Notes: generated by a model from the letters alone, not told the origin. 40,105 bases of DNA from CAYMFD01 sp964389475 (GCA_964389475.1 CAYMFD010000024.1:1-40105); one strand, 5' to 3'; shown: positions 9,401 through 14,983, numbered from the stretch's first letter. Made by a program: numbers and translations.

Positions 9401-9752
9401 TGTACTCTTCGATGGTGATCTTGGTCCCTATATCCTCCTTGGTAATGCCCAGTTCTTTCTCTACGCTGAGTTCGATGGGTAGACCGTGTGTATCCCAGCC
9501 ACCCTTACGGTTGACGCGGTGACCCTTCATCGTCTGAAAACGGCAGAACAAGTCCTTGACCGTACGAGCCATGACGTGGTGGATGCCCGGCATACCATTG
9601 GCAGAGGGAGGTCCTTCGTAGAAGACGAATGGCTTGTCAGCAGGCTTATCTTCGATACTGCGCTTAAAGATTTCGTGCTCCTCCCAGTACTTTAGTATCT
9701 GCTGGTCGATGGCAGGTAGATTGAGTCGGTCTATTGTCTTGTACAAGCTCAT
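6402..9752 (-). CDS. ileS: Isoleucyl-tRNA synthetase, type 2, with GxHH signature
   Basis: The 1116-residue class Ia synthetase attaches isoleucine to tRNA-Ile. Its length and sequence fit the eukaryote-like IleRS2 group rather than the roughly 940-residue IleRS1. The Rossmann fold begins with YEGPPSANGMPGIHHVMAR. The usual HxGH signature is replaced by Gly56-Ile57-His58-His59. The second signature is intact: K664-M-S-K-R668. The CP1 editing domain lies between them (TTTPWTLPSNTAL), followed by WFDSGSMPYAQWHYP, an anticodon-binding domain and a long C-terminal tail. IleRS2 enzymes resist mupirocin, and the GxHH variant has been linked to hyper-resistance. Expression is probably set by the leader attenuator immediately upstream (9806-9943). 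It is convergent with the peptidase gene, 45 bp away. Confidence 0.97.
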   Translation of the reverse strand: MSLYKTIDRLNLPAIDQQILKYWEEHEIFKRSIEDKPADKPFVFYEGPPSANGMPGIHHVMARTVKDLFCRFQTMKGHRVNRKGGWDTHGLPIELSVEKELGITKEDIGTKITIEEYNNKCRETVMRYKDRWDDITKKMGYWVDLDHPYVTFEDNYIESVWWLLKQLYDKGLLYKGYTIQPYSPAAGTGLSSHELNQPGTYQDVSDTTVTAQFETVADSLPASLQGLGAIHILAWTTTPWTLPSNTALTVGVNIDYALVKSYNQYTHEPINVVLAEALVGKQFGGKYRAAESDEDFASYEAGAKKIPYQVVKTVKGKDLVDIRYHQLLPYAQPYQNAEDAYRVIAGDFVTTADGTGIVHTAPTFGADDAKVAKLATPPIPPMLVLDSNDNPVPLVNLQGKFLDELPEVGGKYVKNEYFNEADKPDRSVDVDIAIKLKEENKAFKVEKYVHSYPHCWRTDKPVLYYPLDSWFVKTTAVKDRMIELNKTINWKPSHTGEKRFGNWLENLQDWNLSRSRYWGIPLPIWRSEDGTEEVCIGSMEELRVAMDKANEVLGLSQEMPPELHRPYMDDVILVSDKGTKLHREKDLIDVWFDSGSMPYAQWHYPFENKETFEANFPADFIAEGVDQTRGWFFTLHAISTMVFDSVAYKNVVSNGLVQDKKGQKMSKRLGNAVEPFETIAKYGADATRWYMISNAQPWDNLKFDKEGIGETQRKFFGTLYNTYSFFSLYANIDGFSYSEADVALSERAEIDRWVLSLLNTLIKDVEADYADYEPTSATRRIQSFVDEHLSNWYVRLCRRRFWKGDYSQDKISAYQTLYTCMATISKLMAPVAPFFSDWLYQNLNAATAKDTALSIHLADFPAADEAVIDKALEERMDYAQRISSLVLSLRKAQNLRVRQPLQRILLPVLDSGFQQQVEAVQSLILAEVNVKEIEFITDTAGIVNKKAKANFKTLGRKLGKDMKAGKDMIEAFDQDQIAKIEAGDFPISINGTDYVLTADDVEIVTEDIPGWQVATDRGLTVALDISLNKDLIDEGMARELVNRIQNIRKDSDFEVTDRIHVTIQNLDSVQGAVAEFADYIATEVLADSVTTGTNVTGHTVPLLDEEEIVIAVEKAG

Positions 9753-9805
9753 GATGACATTTTATAAAGGCACAGCCTAGCGTCTGTATTGCTTAATAAT
9801 CGTGC

Positions 9806-9846
9806 AAAAATAAAAGAAGCCCCGTTCGGTCTAGTGAGCGGAGCTT
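9806..9846 (-). terminator. Intrinsic terminator in the ileS leader
   Basis: Read on the minus strand, AAGCTCCGCTC (9846-9836) pairs with GAACGGGGCTT (9827-9817) around an 8-nt loop. There is one mismatch and one G-U pair. CTTTTATTTTT (9816-9806) follows. It lies between the Ile-rich leader ORF and ileS. Its 5' arm is also one arm of the antiterminator helix with 9881-9872, so the two structures exclude each other. Confidence 0.78.
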
Positions 9847-9881
9847 TATTTACTTGATATCAATTATCATACTCCACTCAC
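9834..9881 (-). promoter_or_regulatory. Antiterminator helix of the ileS attenuator
   Basis: On the minus strand GTGAGTGGAG (9881-9872) can pair with CTCCGCTCAC (9843-9834) over 10 bp: 9 Watson-Crick pairs and one G-U. The 28 nt between form the loop. The downstream arm shares 9843-9836 with the terminator's 5' arm, so forming this helix prevents termination. The leader-peptide stop codon (9880-9878) lies inside the upstream arm. A ribosome that finishes the peptide would therefore mask this arm, and one stalled at Ile codons would leave it free. Confidence 0.72.
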
Positions 9882-9931
9882 CCAGGGCAAATGATGTTAA
9901 TAATAATGGATATGATTCTGCTGTTTTGCAT
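9878..9931 (-). CDS. Isoleucine-rich leader peptide of ileS
   Basis: This 17-codon ORF reads MQNSRIISIIINIICPG and stops at TGA. Seven of its 17 residues are Ile, clustered as I6-I7-S-I9-I10-I11-N-I13-I14, and they use ATC, ATA and ATT codons. It begins 4 nt after a TAnnTTTG box (9943-9936), so the mRNA would be nearly leaderless. It ends within the antiterminator arm. The position, composition and alternative hairpins match classical leader peptides such as those of ilv and pheST operons in enterobacteria. The ribosome would stall here when charged tRNA-Ile is short and thereby permit transcription of ileS. It is an independent reading from the sequence, with no experimental support. Confidence 0.8.
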   Translation of the reverse strand: MQNSRIISIIINIICPG

Positions 9932-9935
9932 AGCA

Positions 9936-9943
9936 CAAAGGTA
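9936..9943 (-). promoter_or_regulatory. Promoter -7 box of the ileS leader
   Basis: The minus strand reads TACCTTTG, a perfect match to the Bacteroidota -7 consensus TAnnTTTG. No TTG was found at the expected -33 distance. Transcription would begin at about 9932-9929, at or next to the leader-peptide ATG, leaving about 180 nt before the ileS start. The mazF stop lies about 50 bp upstream. Confidence 0.65.
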
Positions 9944-9994
9944 GGAGAATAAGTGGTTATGTCCTTACCAGGTAAGTAGAGGTAGTGGTTAGCC

Positions 9995-10318
9995 TCAGTC
10001 GACAAAGGTTTCTTTCAACACTGCTTTACAGTCTGATATCTCACTAGGTGACAAAATTTCAAAAGCACGAACTATTCGTTTCTTATCGATAGTACGAATT
10101 TGGTCCATTGCTATATTTCCACCTATACCATTGTGCCTTACGGATACGCGAGTCGGATAATCTTTCTGACTCGCAGTCATTGGTGCTATAACTACTGTTC
10201 TGAGATGTTTATTCATTTCGTCAGGAGATATGATAACACAGGGTCTTGTCTTTCTTATTTCACTGCCTATGGTGGGATCAAGATTTACTAGAACAATGGT
10301 GTATTGTCTTAAGACCAT
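9995..10318 (-). CDS. mazF: MazF/PemK-type endoribonuclease toxin
   Basis: The 107-residue protein opens with the PemK/MazF signature QYTIVLVNLDPTIGSEIRKTRPCVIIS, including the conserved G-S-E-x-R-K-T-R-P core around the active-site Arg. Next come VVIAPMT and the GNIAMDQIRTIDKKRI strand. Family members are sequence-specific mRNA interferases that are held inactive by the antitoxin and slow growth when it is degraded. The start overlaps the end of the antitoxin gene by 10 bp, so translation is coupled. Whether it is chromosomal baggage, a stress switch or recently acquired cannot be told. Its codon usage does not look obviously foreign. The ileS leader promoter starts about 50 bp downstream on the same strand. 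Confidence 0.93.
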   Translation of the reverse strand: MVLRQYTIVLVNLDPTIGSEIRKTRPCVIISPDEMNKHLRTVVIAPMTASQKDYPTRVSVRHNGIGGNIAMDQIRTIDKKRIVRAFEILSPSEISDCKAVLKETFVD

Positions 10319-10554
10319 GCTTCGAAAGATTCGTCACCAAAGACATCATCAATAAGTAATGTGTCGTCACGATTATCACTCATGCTCTTAAACCTGGCCT
10401 CCCACCCTTGTCGAGGCCTACTCATAGGACGGATTACGATCTGATTGTCTTCGAGAATCAATTCCACTTTATCTTTAAAATCATATTGTTCTAAAATCGT
10501 TTTGCTTAAACGCAATCCCCGAGAGTTCCCTATTTTGATTATTGCTACTTCCAT
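10309..10554 (-). CDS. mazE: MazE-type AbrB-fold antitoxin
   Basis: The 81-residue protein begins MEVAIIKIGNSRGLRLSKTIL, the standard swapped-hairpin AbrB/MazE DNA-binding domain, followed by VELILEDNQIVIRP. The C-terminal tail is acidic and probably flexible (DDTLLIDDVFGDESFEAW), as expected for the part that inserts into the MazF substrate groove. It precedes the toxin and overlaps it by 10 bp, the usual order. A promoter with both elements and a palindrome overlapping its start site lie immediately upstream. That fits autorepression by the MazE-MazF complex, which is known for the family but inferred here. Confidence 0.92.
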   Translation of the reverse strand: MEVAIIKIGNSRGLRLSKTILEQYDFKDKVELILEDNQIVIRPMSRPRQGWEARFKSMSDNRDDTLLIDDVFGDESFEAWS

Positions 10555-10564
10555 TTATCCCCTG

Positions 10565-10603
10565 TGTAATTACAAAGTAAATACATTTTAGTTTAACGTG
10601 CAA
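10565..10603 (-). promoter_or_regulatory. mazEF promoter with palindromic operator candidate
   Basis: On the minus strand TTG (10603-10601) is followed after 21 nt by TACTTTG (10579-10573). This is a near-consensus Bacteroidota promoter (TTG, 17-23 nt, TAnnTTTG) with one base missing. Just downstream and partly overlapping is the perfect 10-bp palindrome TGTAATTACA (10565-10574), about 10 bp before the mazE ATG. This is a plausible MazE operator. Confidence 0.55.
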
Positions 10604-10634
10604 TGTCTAATACCATTGGAGGATTAGTCGTGTA

Positions 10635-10925
10635 CTACAACTCCACTCTCTCCACACTATTGGCCGTAGGTCTATCGTCAAACATCGCCTTGGTCTGTGG
10701 CCATACGCTGGCGAATAAGTCGCTAGATCTATATTGGTTGAGGTTGTCCTGTGACTGCCATTCGCTGTAGGTAAATAGTAGGCGGTCATCATCGACATCT
10801 TGCCAGAGCTCTAGGTGCTCGCAACCTTGCTGAGATCGGATCTTGGGCTGCCACTCCTCGAAGCGCTGCTTGAACGTATCGATCAGGTCAGGCTGTATGG
10901 TTAGTTTTACTATTCGCTTGATCAC
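10635..10925 (-). CDS. Antibiotic biosynthesis monooxygenase (ABM) family protein
   Basis: The 96-residue protein has the ABM ferredoxin-like fold pattern: a first strand IVKLTIQPDLIDTFKQRFEEW, then GCEHLELWQDVDDDRLLFTYSEWQSQDNLNQYRSSDLF and a final VWPQTKAMFDDRP. Members are small dimeric cytoplasmic proteins, including quinol monooxygenases such as YgiN and many of unknown substrate. The W-x-x-D-DDRLLFTYSEW segment is the most typical part. It starts 3 bp after the hutI stop, so it is very probably the third gene of the thioredoxin-hutI-ABM operon. Nothing in the context names its substrate. Confidence 0.82.
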   Translation of the reverse strand: MIKRIVKLTIQPDLIDTFKQRFEEWQPKIRSQQGCEHLELWQDVDDDRLLFTYSEWQSQDNLNQYRSSDLFASVWPQTKAMFDDRPTANSVERVEL

Positions 10926-10928
10926 GGT

Positions 10929-12161
10929 TTATTGTTTTTTGCCTTTGATATAAGTGTCTTGTACGATGTTGCCTGCATAGCGGTAGGGTAGTAGCGACAG
11001 GTCTTGCATGTAGTCTGTCACTACAAAATCTGCCGACTTACCGACCGTAATACTACCGGTAACATCCGCTAGCTCTATCGCTGCAGCACCGTTGATGGTG
11101 GTGGCGTTAAAGGCCTCCTCCGGTGTGAGACCCATCTTGTAGCAGGCTAGTGTATTGACGAATTGTAGGTTACCACTCGGCGAGCTACCAGGATTATAGT
11201 CCGTCGCTAGTACCAGTGGTAGACCAGCATCGATCATATCACGAGCGGGTGCATAAGGTATGCCCAAGAAGAACGATACCGTGGGCAGGGCCGTGGGCAA
11301 GGTCGTCGAAGCAGCTAGGGCGGCTATCTCTGCTGGTCCAGATTCTTCTAGGTGATCTACTGATATGGCACCATTCGCTATGCCTACTTGTACACCGCCA
11401 CTGTTGGCGAGCTCGTTAGCATGTATCTTGGCCTTGAGCCCGTAGGTAGCGCCGGCCTCTAGGATGGTAGTCGTCTCCTCTACGGTGAAGAAGCCTTCAT
11501 CACAGAAGACATCGATATAGTCCGCTAGGCCATGGTCAGCGATGTAGGGCAGCATCTCATCCGTCACTAGGCGGATGTAGTCTGCTCGTCGACCTTTGTA
11601 GTCCGTCGGTATGGCATGGGCTCCTAAAAAGGTAGCCTTGATGTGTATATCGTAGTTGGCCTTGAGCCGCTGTATGACGCGAAGCATCTTGACCTCGCTG
11701 TCGAATGTCAGTCCATAGCCGCTCTTGATCTCTATGGCGGTGGTCCCTAGGGATATCACCTCTTCTAGTCGTTTGGCCGCACCGTCGTACAGTTGCACCT
11801 CATCCGTCGCCTGTAGTCGCAGGGCAGAGTTGAGGATACCTCCACCAGCGGCGGCTATCTCTTCGTAAGTCTTGCCCTGCTGTCGCTGCGACCATTCTCC
11901 CGATCGCCAGTCTGCGAAGACGATGTGGGTGTGGCTATCGCAGAAACCCGGCATGGCTGTCTGACCCTTTAGGTCGATGATCTGCGAGGCAGTATCTGTA
12001 GGGCCTGAGCCCTGCCCATAGTCAGAGATGATGCCATCGGTCACGACTAGGTAGGCATCTTGTAAGATATCGACCGTAGACATAGCGCGACCGGCTAGTC
12101 GACTTACTGATGGAGGTAGGCAGCCAATGAGGCTGCCTATCCCAGTATACAGTGTTGTCAT
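10929..12161 (-). CDS. hutI: Imidazolonepropionase
   Basis: The 410-residue amidohydrolase hydrolyses 4-imidazolone-5-propanoate to N-formimidoyl-L-glutamate, the third step of histidine degradation. Metal-binding landmarks are FCDSHTHIVF (His77, His79), the stretch TTAIEIKSGYGL, IHANELANSGG and VLATDYNPGSSP with the conserved Asp. The length is normal for HutI. None of the other hut genes (hutH, hutU, hutG) lies in the window. Instead it sits between a thioredoxin-SPOR gene (ATGA overlap of 4 bp upstream) and an ABM monooxygenase gene (3 bp gap downstream). The enzyme call is secure; the pathway presumably has its other genes elsewhere. Confidence 0.95.
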   Translation of the reverse strand: MTTLYTGIGSLIGCLPPSVSRLAGRAMSTVDILQDAYLVVTDGIISDYGQGSGPTDTASQIIDLKGQTAMPGFCDSHTHIVFADWRSGEWSQRQQGKTYEEIAAAGGGILNSALRLQATDEVQLYDGAAKRLEEVISLGTTAIEIKSGYGLTFDSEVKMLRVIQRLKANYDIHIKATFLGAHAIPTDYKGRRADYIRLVTDEMLPYIADHGLADYIDVFCDEGFFTVEETTTILEAGATYGLKAKIHANELANSGGVQVGIANGAISVDHLEESGPAEIAALAASTTLPTALPTVSFFLGIPYAPARDMIDAGLPLVLATDYNPGSSPSGNLQFVNTLACYKMGLTPEEAFNATTINGAAAIELADVTGSITVGKSADFVVTDYMQDLSLLPYRYAGNIVQDTYIKGKKQ

Positions 12162-12889
12162 TGTACGGCGGCTTCTAGGCCAAAGTCCTTGTATAGTATC
12201 TCCTTGAAACTATCGGCCTCAGACTCAGAGCTGAAGTGACCCATCATGATCTTGAAGACCACCTGTCCACCTACGACCTCGTTAACCACAGTGATAGGCT
12301 CTAAGAACTGCTCCTGGAGGGACACGACCTTGCGACTAGCTGCCTCGTACTGTGTGTATGAGCCCATCTGCAGGCGGTAGTAACCACGGTGCGGTGTAGT
12401 ACTTGCTGTAGCATTAGTAGGTGCTGAGGAGGACCTTGGCGACCGATTGAGCGACTGTGTGACTGGTAGCGGTTCGCTTACTGTAGTGACATGCCGATTA
12501 AGGATGGTGATCATCTTGCTCGGTGTCAGGGTCTCTTCGATCCTTTCTATCATCTGACCCTCTTCATTAAAGATCAGGATCGTCGGCAATACCTGCACAT
12601 CGTACTTCTGTGAGAGGTCAAAACCCACCAAGTCGTCTATATCGACCTTGACAGATACGAACTCGTTATTCATCAGTCGGCCTACCTCGGGGTCGGAGAA
12701 GGTCGTTTGGTCCATCCATTTGCATGGCATGCACCACTTAGCGTGAAAGTCCACGAAGAACAGTTTCCCTTCTTCACTGGCTTTTTTTCTGGCGGCGATC
12801 AGATCGCCTTCATAAAACTTGACCGATGTAGCGGATGCGGCTGTACACAGCATGGCTACAAGGGACATTGTGATCCATTTCTTCATCAT
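12158..12889 (-). CDS. Exported thioredoxin-fold protein with C-terminal SPOR domain
   Basis: The 243-residue protein has a signal peptide (MKKWITMSLVAMLCTAASA). A thioredoxin domain follows with the redox motif W52-C-M-P-C56 and the cis-proline in VLPTILIF (Pro101). After a Ser/Thr/Asn-rich linker at about 135-165 comes a SPOR domain (about 169-243, YYRLQMGSYTQYEAA ... KIMMGHFSSESEADSFKEIL). SPOR domains bind glycan strands stripped of stem peptides, at septa in dividing cells. Together these suggest an envelope disulfide reductase or reduced-thiol chaperone anchored to peptidoglycan. It overlaps hutI by 4 bp (ATGA). The thioredoxin-SPOR fusion is uncommon in my knowledge of these families. 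Confidence 0.85.
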   Translation of the reverse strand: MMKKWITMSLVAMLCTAASATSVKFYEGDLIAARKKASEEGKLFFVDFHAKWCMPCKWMDQTTFSDPEVGRLMNNEFVSVKVDIDDLVGFDLSQKYDVQVLPTILIFNEEGQMIERIEETLTPSKMITILNRHVTTVSEPLPVTQSLNRSPRSSSAPTNATASTTPHRGYYRLQMGSYTQYEAASRKVVSLQEQFLEPITVVNEVVGGQVVFKIMMGHFSSESEADSFKEILYKDFGLEAAVQ

Positions 12890-13315
12890 CAGTTGCTTTC
12901 TTAATAGTTAAGCGTAGAGTAATCTGATGAGTCTGATCAACAATTGAGTGTAAAAACAAAATATACAAGGGGGTCATTCCTCGACACGTGACAGATACAA
13001 CGTGTAGCATTACTGCTGTGGTACATCGTCCGTATGACACCCTAGTTGCAAAACCCATACCACTACAGCCTGCCTATATATGTTGATCTATATATATGGG
13101 TGTCTACTTGTTTCATAAAATGAACAACATCAATTAGTTAAGAGCGACCATATAAACATTAAATATTTTTGCAATATATATGGGGAACGCTAAGTAGGTG
13201 CTTTTACCACCCATAAAAAACTACACGATCTAGGTCCTGACAAGCTAATGCGTCATCACTAAACTTCATTAGCCTTATATTGCGCCATCTTGCAAAAGCT
13301 ATAGATAAAATAGAC
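12890..13315. other. Divergent intergenic region upstream of fabH
   Basis: The 426-bp gap holds no gene. It contains GACACCC at 13036-13042 with GGGTGTC at 13098-13104, and inside this CCCATA at 13054-13059 with TATGGG at 13095-13100. The TA-rich run between them (TATATAT copies) can also pair. A plus-strand TATTTTTG at 13164-13171 matches the -7 consensus about 145 bp before fabH. A weaker TATATTG lies at 13276-13282. No riboswitch was recognised. Confidence 0.5.
13164..13171 (+). promoter_or_regulatory. Putative -7 box upstream of fabH-gldH
   Basis: TATTTTTG is an exact match to TAnnTTTG. No TTG was found at the expected -33 spacing. Transcription from here would give a leader of about 140 nt. 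A closer, imperfect box (13276-13282) is an alternative, so this one is tentative. Confidence 0.4.
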
Positions 13316-14305
13316 ATGAAAGCAGCTATCACAGGTATCGCAGGGTACGTGCCAGAGACCGTACTTACCAATGCAGATCTTGAAAAAATAGTAGACACCT
13401 CTGACGAGTGGATCACTTCACGTACGGGTATTAAACAGCGGCACATCGTCAAAGACGAGAGCAAGGCTACCAGTGATCTGGGGGTAGAGGCTGTCAAGAA
13501 ACTGCTATCTAAGACCAACACATCGCCAGATGAGATAGACCTGCTTATATGTGCGACGGTGACAGGAGACATGGTATTTCCTGACACGGCCAATACGATA
13601 TTGCACAAAGTAGGAGCGAGCAATGCATTTGGCTATGATATCAATGCAGCGTGCTCAGGTTTTATATATGCGATAACGACTGCTGCCAAGTTTGTGGAGT
13701 CAGGTAGTCACAAGAAGGTCATCGTGGTGGGAGCAGATATGATGTCCACCATCGTCGACTATGAGGATCGTACGACCTGCGTTATCTTTGGTGATGGTGC
13801 TGGTGCCGTCATGCTCGAGCCATCAGATGACTATGGTATAGTCGATAGTGAGCTCAAGGCCGATGGTGCTGGTCGCAAGTACTTACATATGAAGGCTGGT
13901 GGGTCACTTAATCCACCTACTGCCGAGACGGTGGCTAATAGAGACCACTACCTCTATCAGGAGGGTCGCTCTGTATTTAAAGCTGCAGTCAATGGTATGG
14001 CGAGTACCGTACAGACAGTTATAGATAGGAATGGCGTAGCTCTCGACGATCTCGACTGGCTGGTACCACACCAAGCGAACAAGCGGATCATCTCTAGCGT
14101 AGGCGATATGCTAGGCATCGATGAGAAGAAGGTCATGGTCAATATCGAAAACTACGGTAATACAACGGCTGCGACGATACCACTCGCCCTATGCGATTAC
14201 GAGTCTCAGCTCAAGCAGGGTGACCATGTGGTCCTTACCGCCTTTGGTGGAGGGTTTACCTGGGGCTCAGTACTCATAAAATGGGCCTACGATGGGCAAG
14301 TATAG
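13316..14305 (+). CDS. fabH: 3-oxoacyl-ACP synthase III (FabH)
   Basis: The enzyme condenses acetyl-CoA or a branched acyl-CoA primer with malonyl-ACP to start fatty acid synthesis. Counting from the ATG at 13316, Cys113 sits in the nucleophile motif DINAACSGF. His is in VPHQANKRI and Asn in IENYGNTTAATIPL, completing the Cys-His-Asn triad, and the end FGGGFTWGSVLIKW is typical. The ATG at 13316 gives a 329-residue product beginning MKAAITGIAGYVPE like other FabH proteins. A TTG codon 36 bp upstream in frame would add an unlikely tail. Bacteroidota often carry more than one FabH, and this is not next to plsX or rpmF. Its end overlaps gldH by 14 bp. Confidence 0.95.
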   Translation: MKAAITGIAGYVPETVLTNADLEKIVDTSDEWITSRTGIKQRHIVKDESKATSDLGVEAVKKLLSKTNTSPDEIDLLICATVTGDMVFPDTANTILHKVGASNAFGYDINAACSGFIYAITTAAKFVESGSHKKVIVVGADMMSTIVDYEDRTTCVIFGDGAGAVMLEPSDDYGIVDSELKADGAGRKYLHMKAGGSLNPPTAETVANRDHYLYQEGRSVFKAAVNGMASTVQTVIDRNGVALDDLDWLVPHQANKRIISSVGDMLGIDEKKVMVNIENYGNTTAATIPLALCDYESQLKQGDHVVLTAFGGGFTWGSVLIKWAYDGQV

Positions 14306-14759
14306 CTACTGGCTAGTAGCGATATGTCTGCTACTCATCAGTTGTGGCCCTAGGGTCATATACGACCAGCAGTTCGATGTCGATGTGGACGGCTGGGACT
14401 ATGCCGACAGTCTTACTTACGCGATAGAGGTGGTTGATACCACACAGGTCTATGATATGCTACTGTCGGTAGAGCATAGTGATGCATTCTCTTACGAAAA
14501 CCTCTACGCTATGATCAGCACGACATTTCCCGATCGTCGATATACACAGCAGCAAGTCAGCCTACAGCTTACCGATGTAGCAGATGCATGGCTAGGTAAG
14601 TGTAGCGGAGAGTACTGTGCCGTAGATATACCTATTGCTGAGAGGCGGCGATTTAAAGCACCAGGTACCTACACAATAGCTATCGCCCAGCATAGCAGAA
14701 AAGAGCAGCTCTCAGGCATTAAGTCGATGAGACTACGGCTACAGACGTCGGCAGAATAG
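14292..14759 (+). CDS. gldH: Gliding motility lipoprotein GldH
   Basis: The 155-residue product has a lipoprotein signal with lipobox LLLISC (Cys18) and family landmarks: YDQQFDVDVDGWDYADSLTYAIEV, FSYENLYAMISTTFPD, the WLGKCSGEY region and a C-terminal beta strand pair ending GIKSMRLRLQ. GldH is an outer-membrane-associated or periplasmic lipoprotein required for gliding in Flavobacterium. It is conserved in gliding and many non-gliding Bacteroidota, although its exact role is not settled. The gene starts 14 bp inside the end of fabH, so the two are translationally linked. A hairpin at 14827-14849 follows as a probable terminator. Whether this organism glides cannot be told from the window. 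Confidence 0.85.
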   Translation: MGKYSYWLVAICLLLISCGPRVIYDQQFDVDVDGWDYADSLTYAIEVVDTTQVYDMLLSVEHSDAFSYENLYAMISTTFPDRRYTQQQVSLQLTDVADAWLGKCSGEYCAVDIPIAERRRFKAPGTYTIAIAQHSRKEQLSGIKSMRLRLQTSAE

Positions 14760-14826
14760 ATCTTAAACTATGGCATAGTAGGCCTAAGAGCGGGCTGATG
14801 ACCTAGCAGTCAGTATTTTATACATC

Positions 14827-14852
14827 GAGAGAAAAAATTTTATTCTCTCTTG
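14827..14852 (+). terminator. Putative terminator after gldH
   Basis: GAGAGAA (14827-14833) and TTCTCTC (14843-14849) form a 7-bp stem around a 9-nt A/T loop. It lies about 70 bp after the gldH stop and before the tRNA promoter. The T-tract is poor, so this is tentative. Confidence 0.45.
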
Positions 14853-14884
14853 TCGTTATCGTGCAATAATTAACAATAAGGTTT

Positions 14885-14892
14885 TACATTTG
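14885..14892 (+). promoter_or_regulatory. Promoter -7 box of the tRNA-Asp unit
   Basis: TACATTTG matches TAnnTTTG exactly. It lies 18 bp before the degenerate tRNA-like copy and 134 bp before the intact tRNA-Asp. No closer box is visible for tRNA-Asp, so the two were probably transcribed together. Confidence 0.55.
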
Positions 14893-14909
14893 CATCGCTG
14901 AAATAACAC

Positions 14910-14983
14910 GGTTTGTTAGTACAGCAATTTAAAATATCCCGCTTAGGCGGGAGGGTCGCGGGATCGAGTCCCGTCCACATTAG
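14910..14983 (+). pseudogene. Degenerate tRNA-Asp copy
   Basis: The stretch aligns along its full length with the intact tRNA-Asp 117 bp downstream. The 5' end GGTTTGTTAGTACAG matches GGTCTGGTAGTTCAG with 3 changes. The T-arm region GGGTCGCGGGATCGAGTCCC differs by one base. The 3' end CCACATTAGCA corresponds to CCAGACCGCA. The D stem is broken and the acceptor stem has mismatches. The anticodon region has changed completely, yet still forms a perfect stem, TCCCG/CGGGA, around a 6-nt loop (CTTAGG) instead of 7. It is most likely a decaying tandem duplicate. A repurposed tRNA-like RNA is possible because the anticodon stem remains fully paired. Confidence 0.65.

Noticed and set aside
9805..9812. 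Minus-strand TATTTTTG as a second ileS promoter
   Set aside because: It matches the -7 box, but it is the U-tract of the leader terminator and has no -33 element. It cannot be ruled out as a secondary start, so it is noted only.
9753..9943. T-box riboswitch in front of ileS
   Set aside because: The leader is too short, has no specifier hairpin and lacks the conserved T-box TGGNACCGCG-type sequence. The Ile-rich ORF with exclusive hairpins explains the region better.
9995..10554. Recently acquired genomic island around mazEF
   Set aside because: No integrase, attachment repeats or flanking tRNA are seen, and base composition looks like the neighbours.
12810..13058. Minus-strand 82-codon frame upstream of the thioredoxin-SPOR gene
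   Set aside because: It overlaps the start of that gene in another frame and covers inverted repeats. No protein features.
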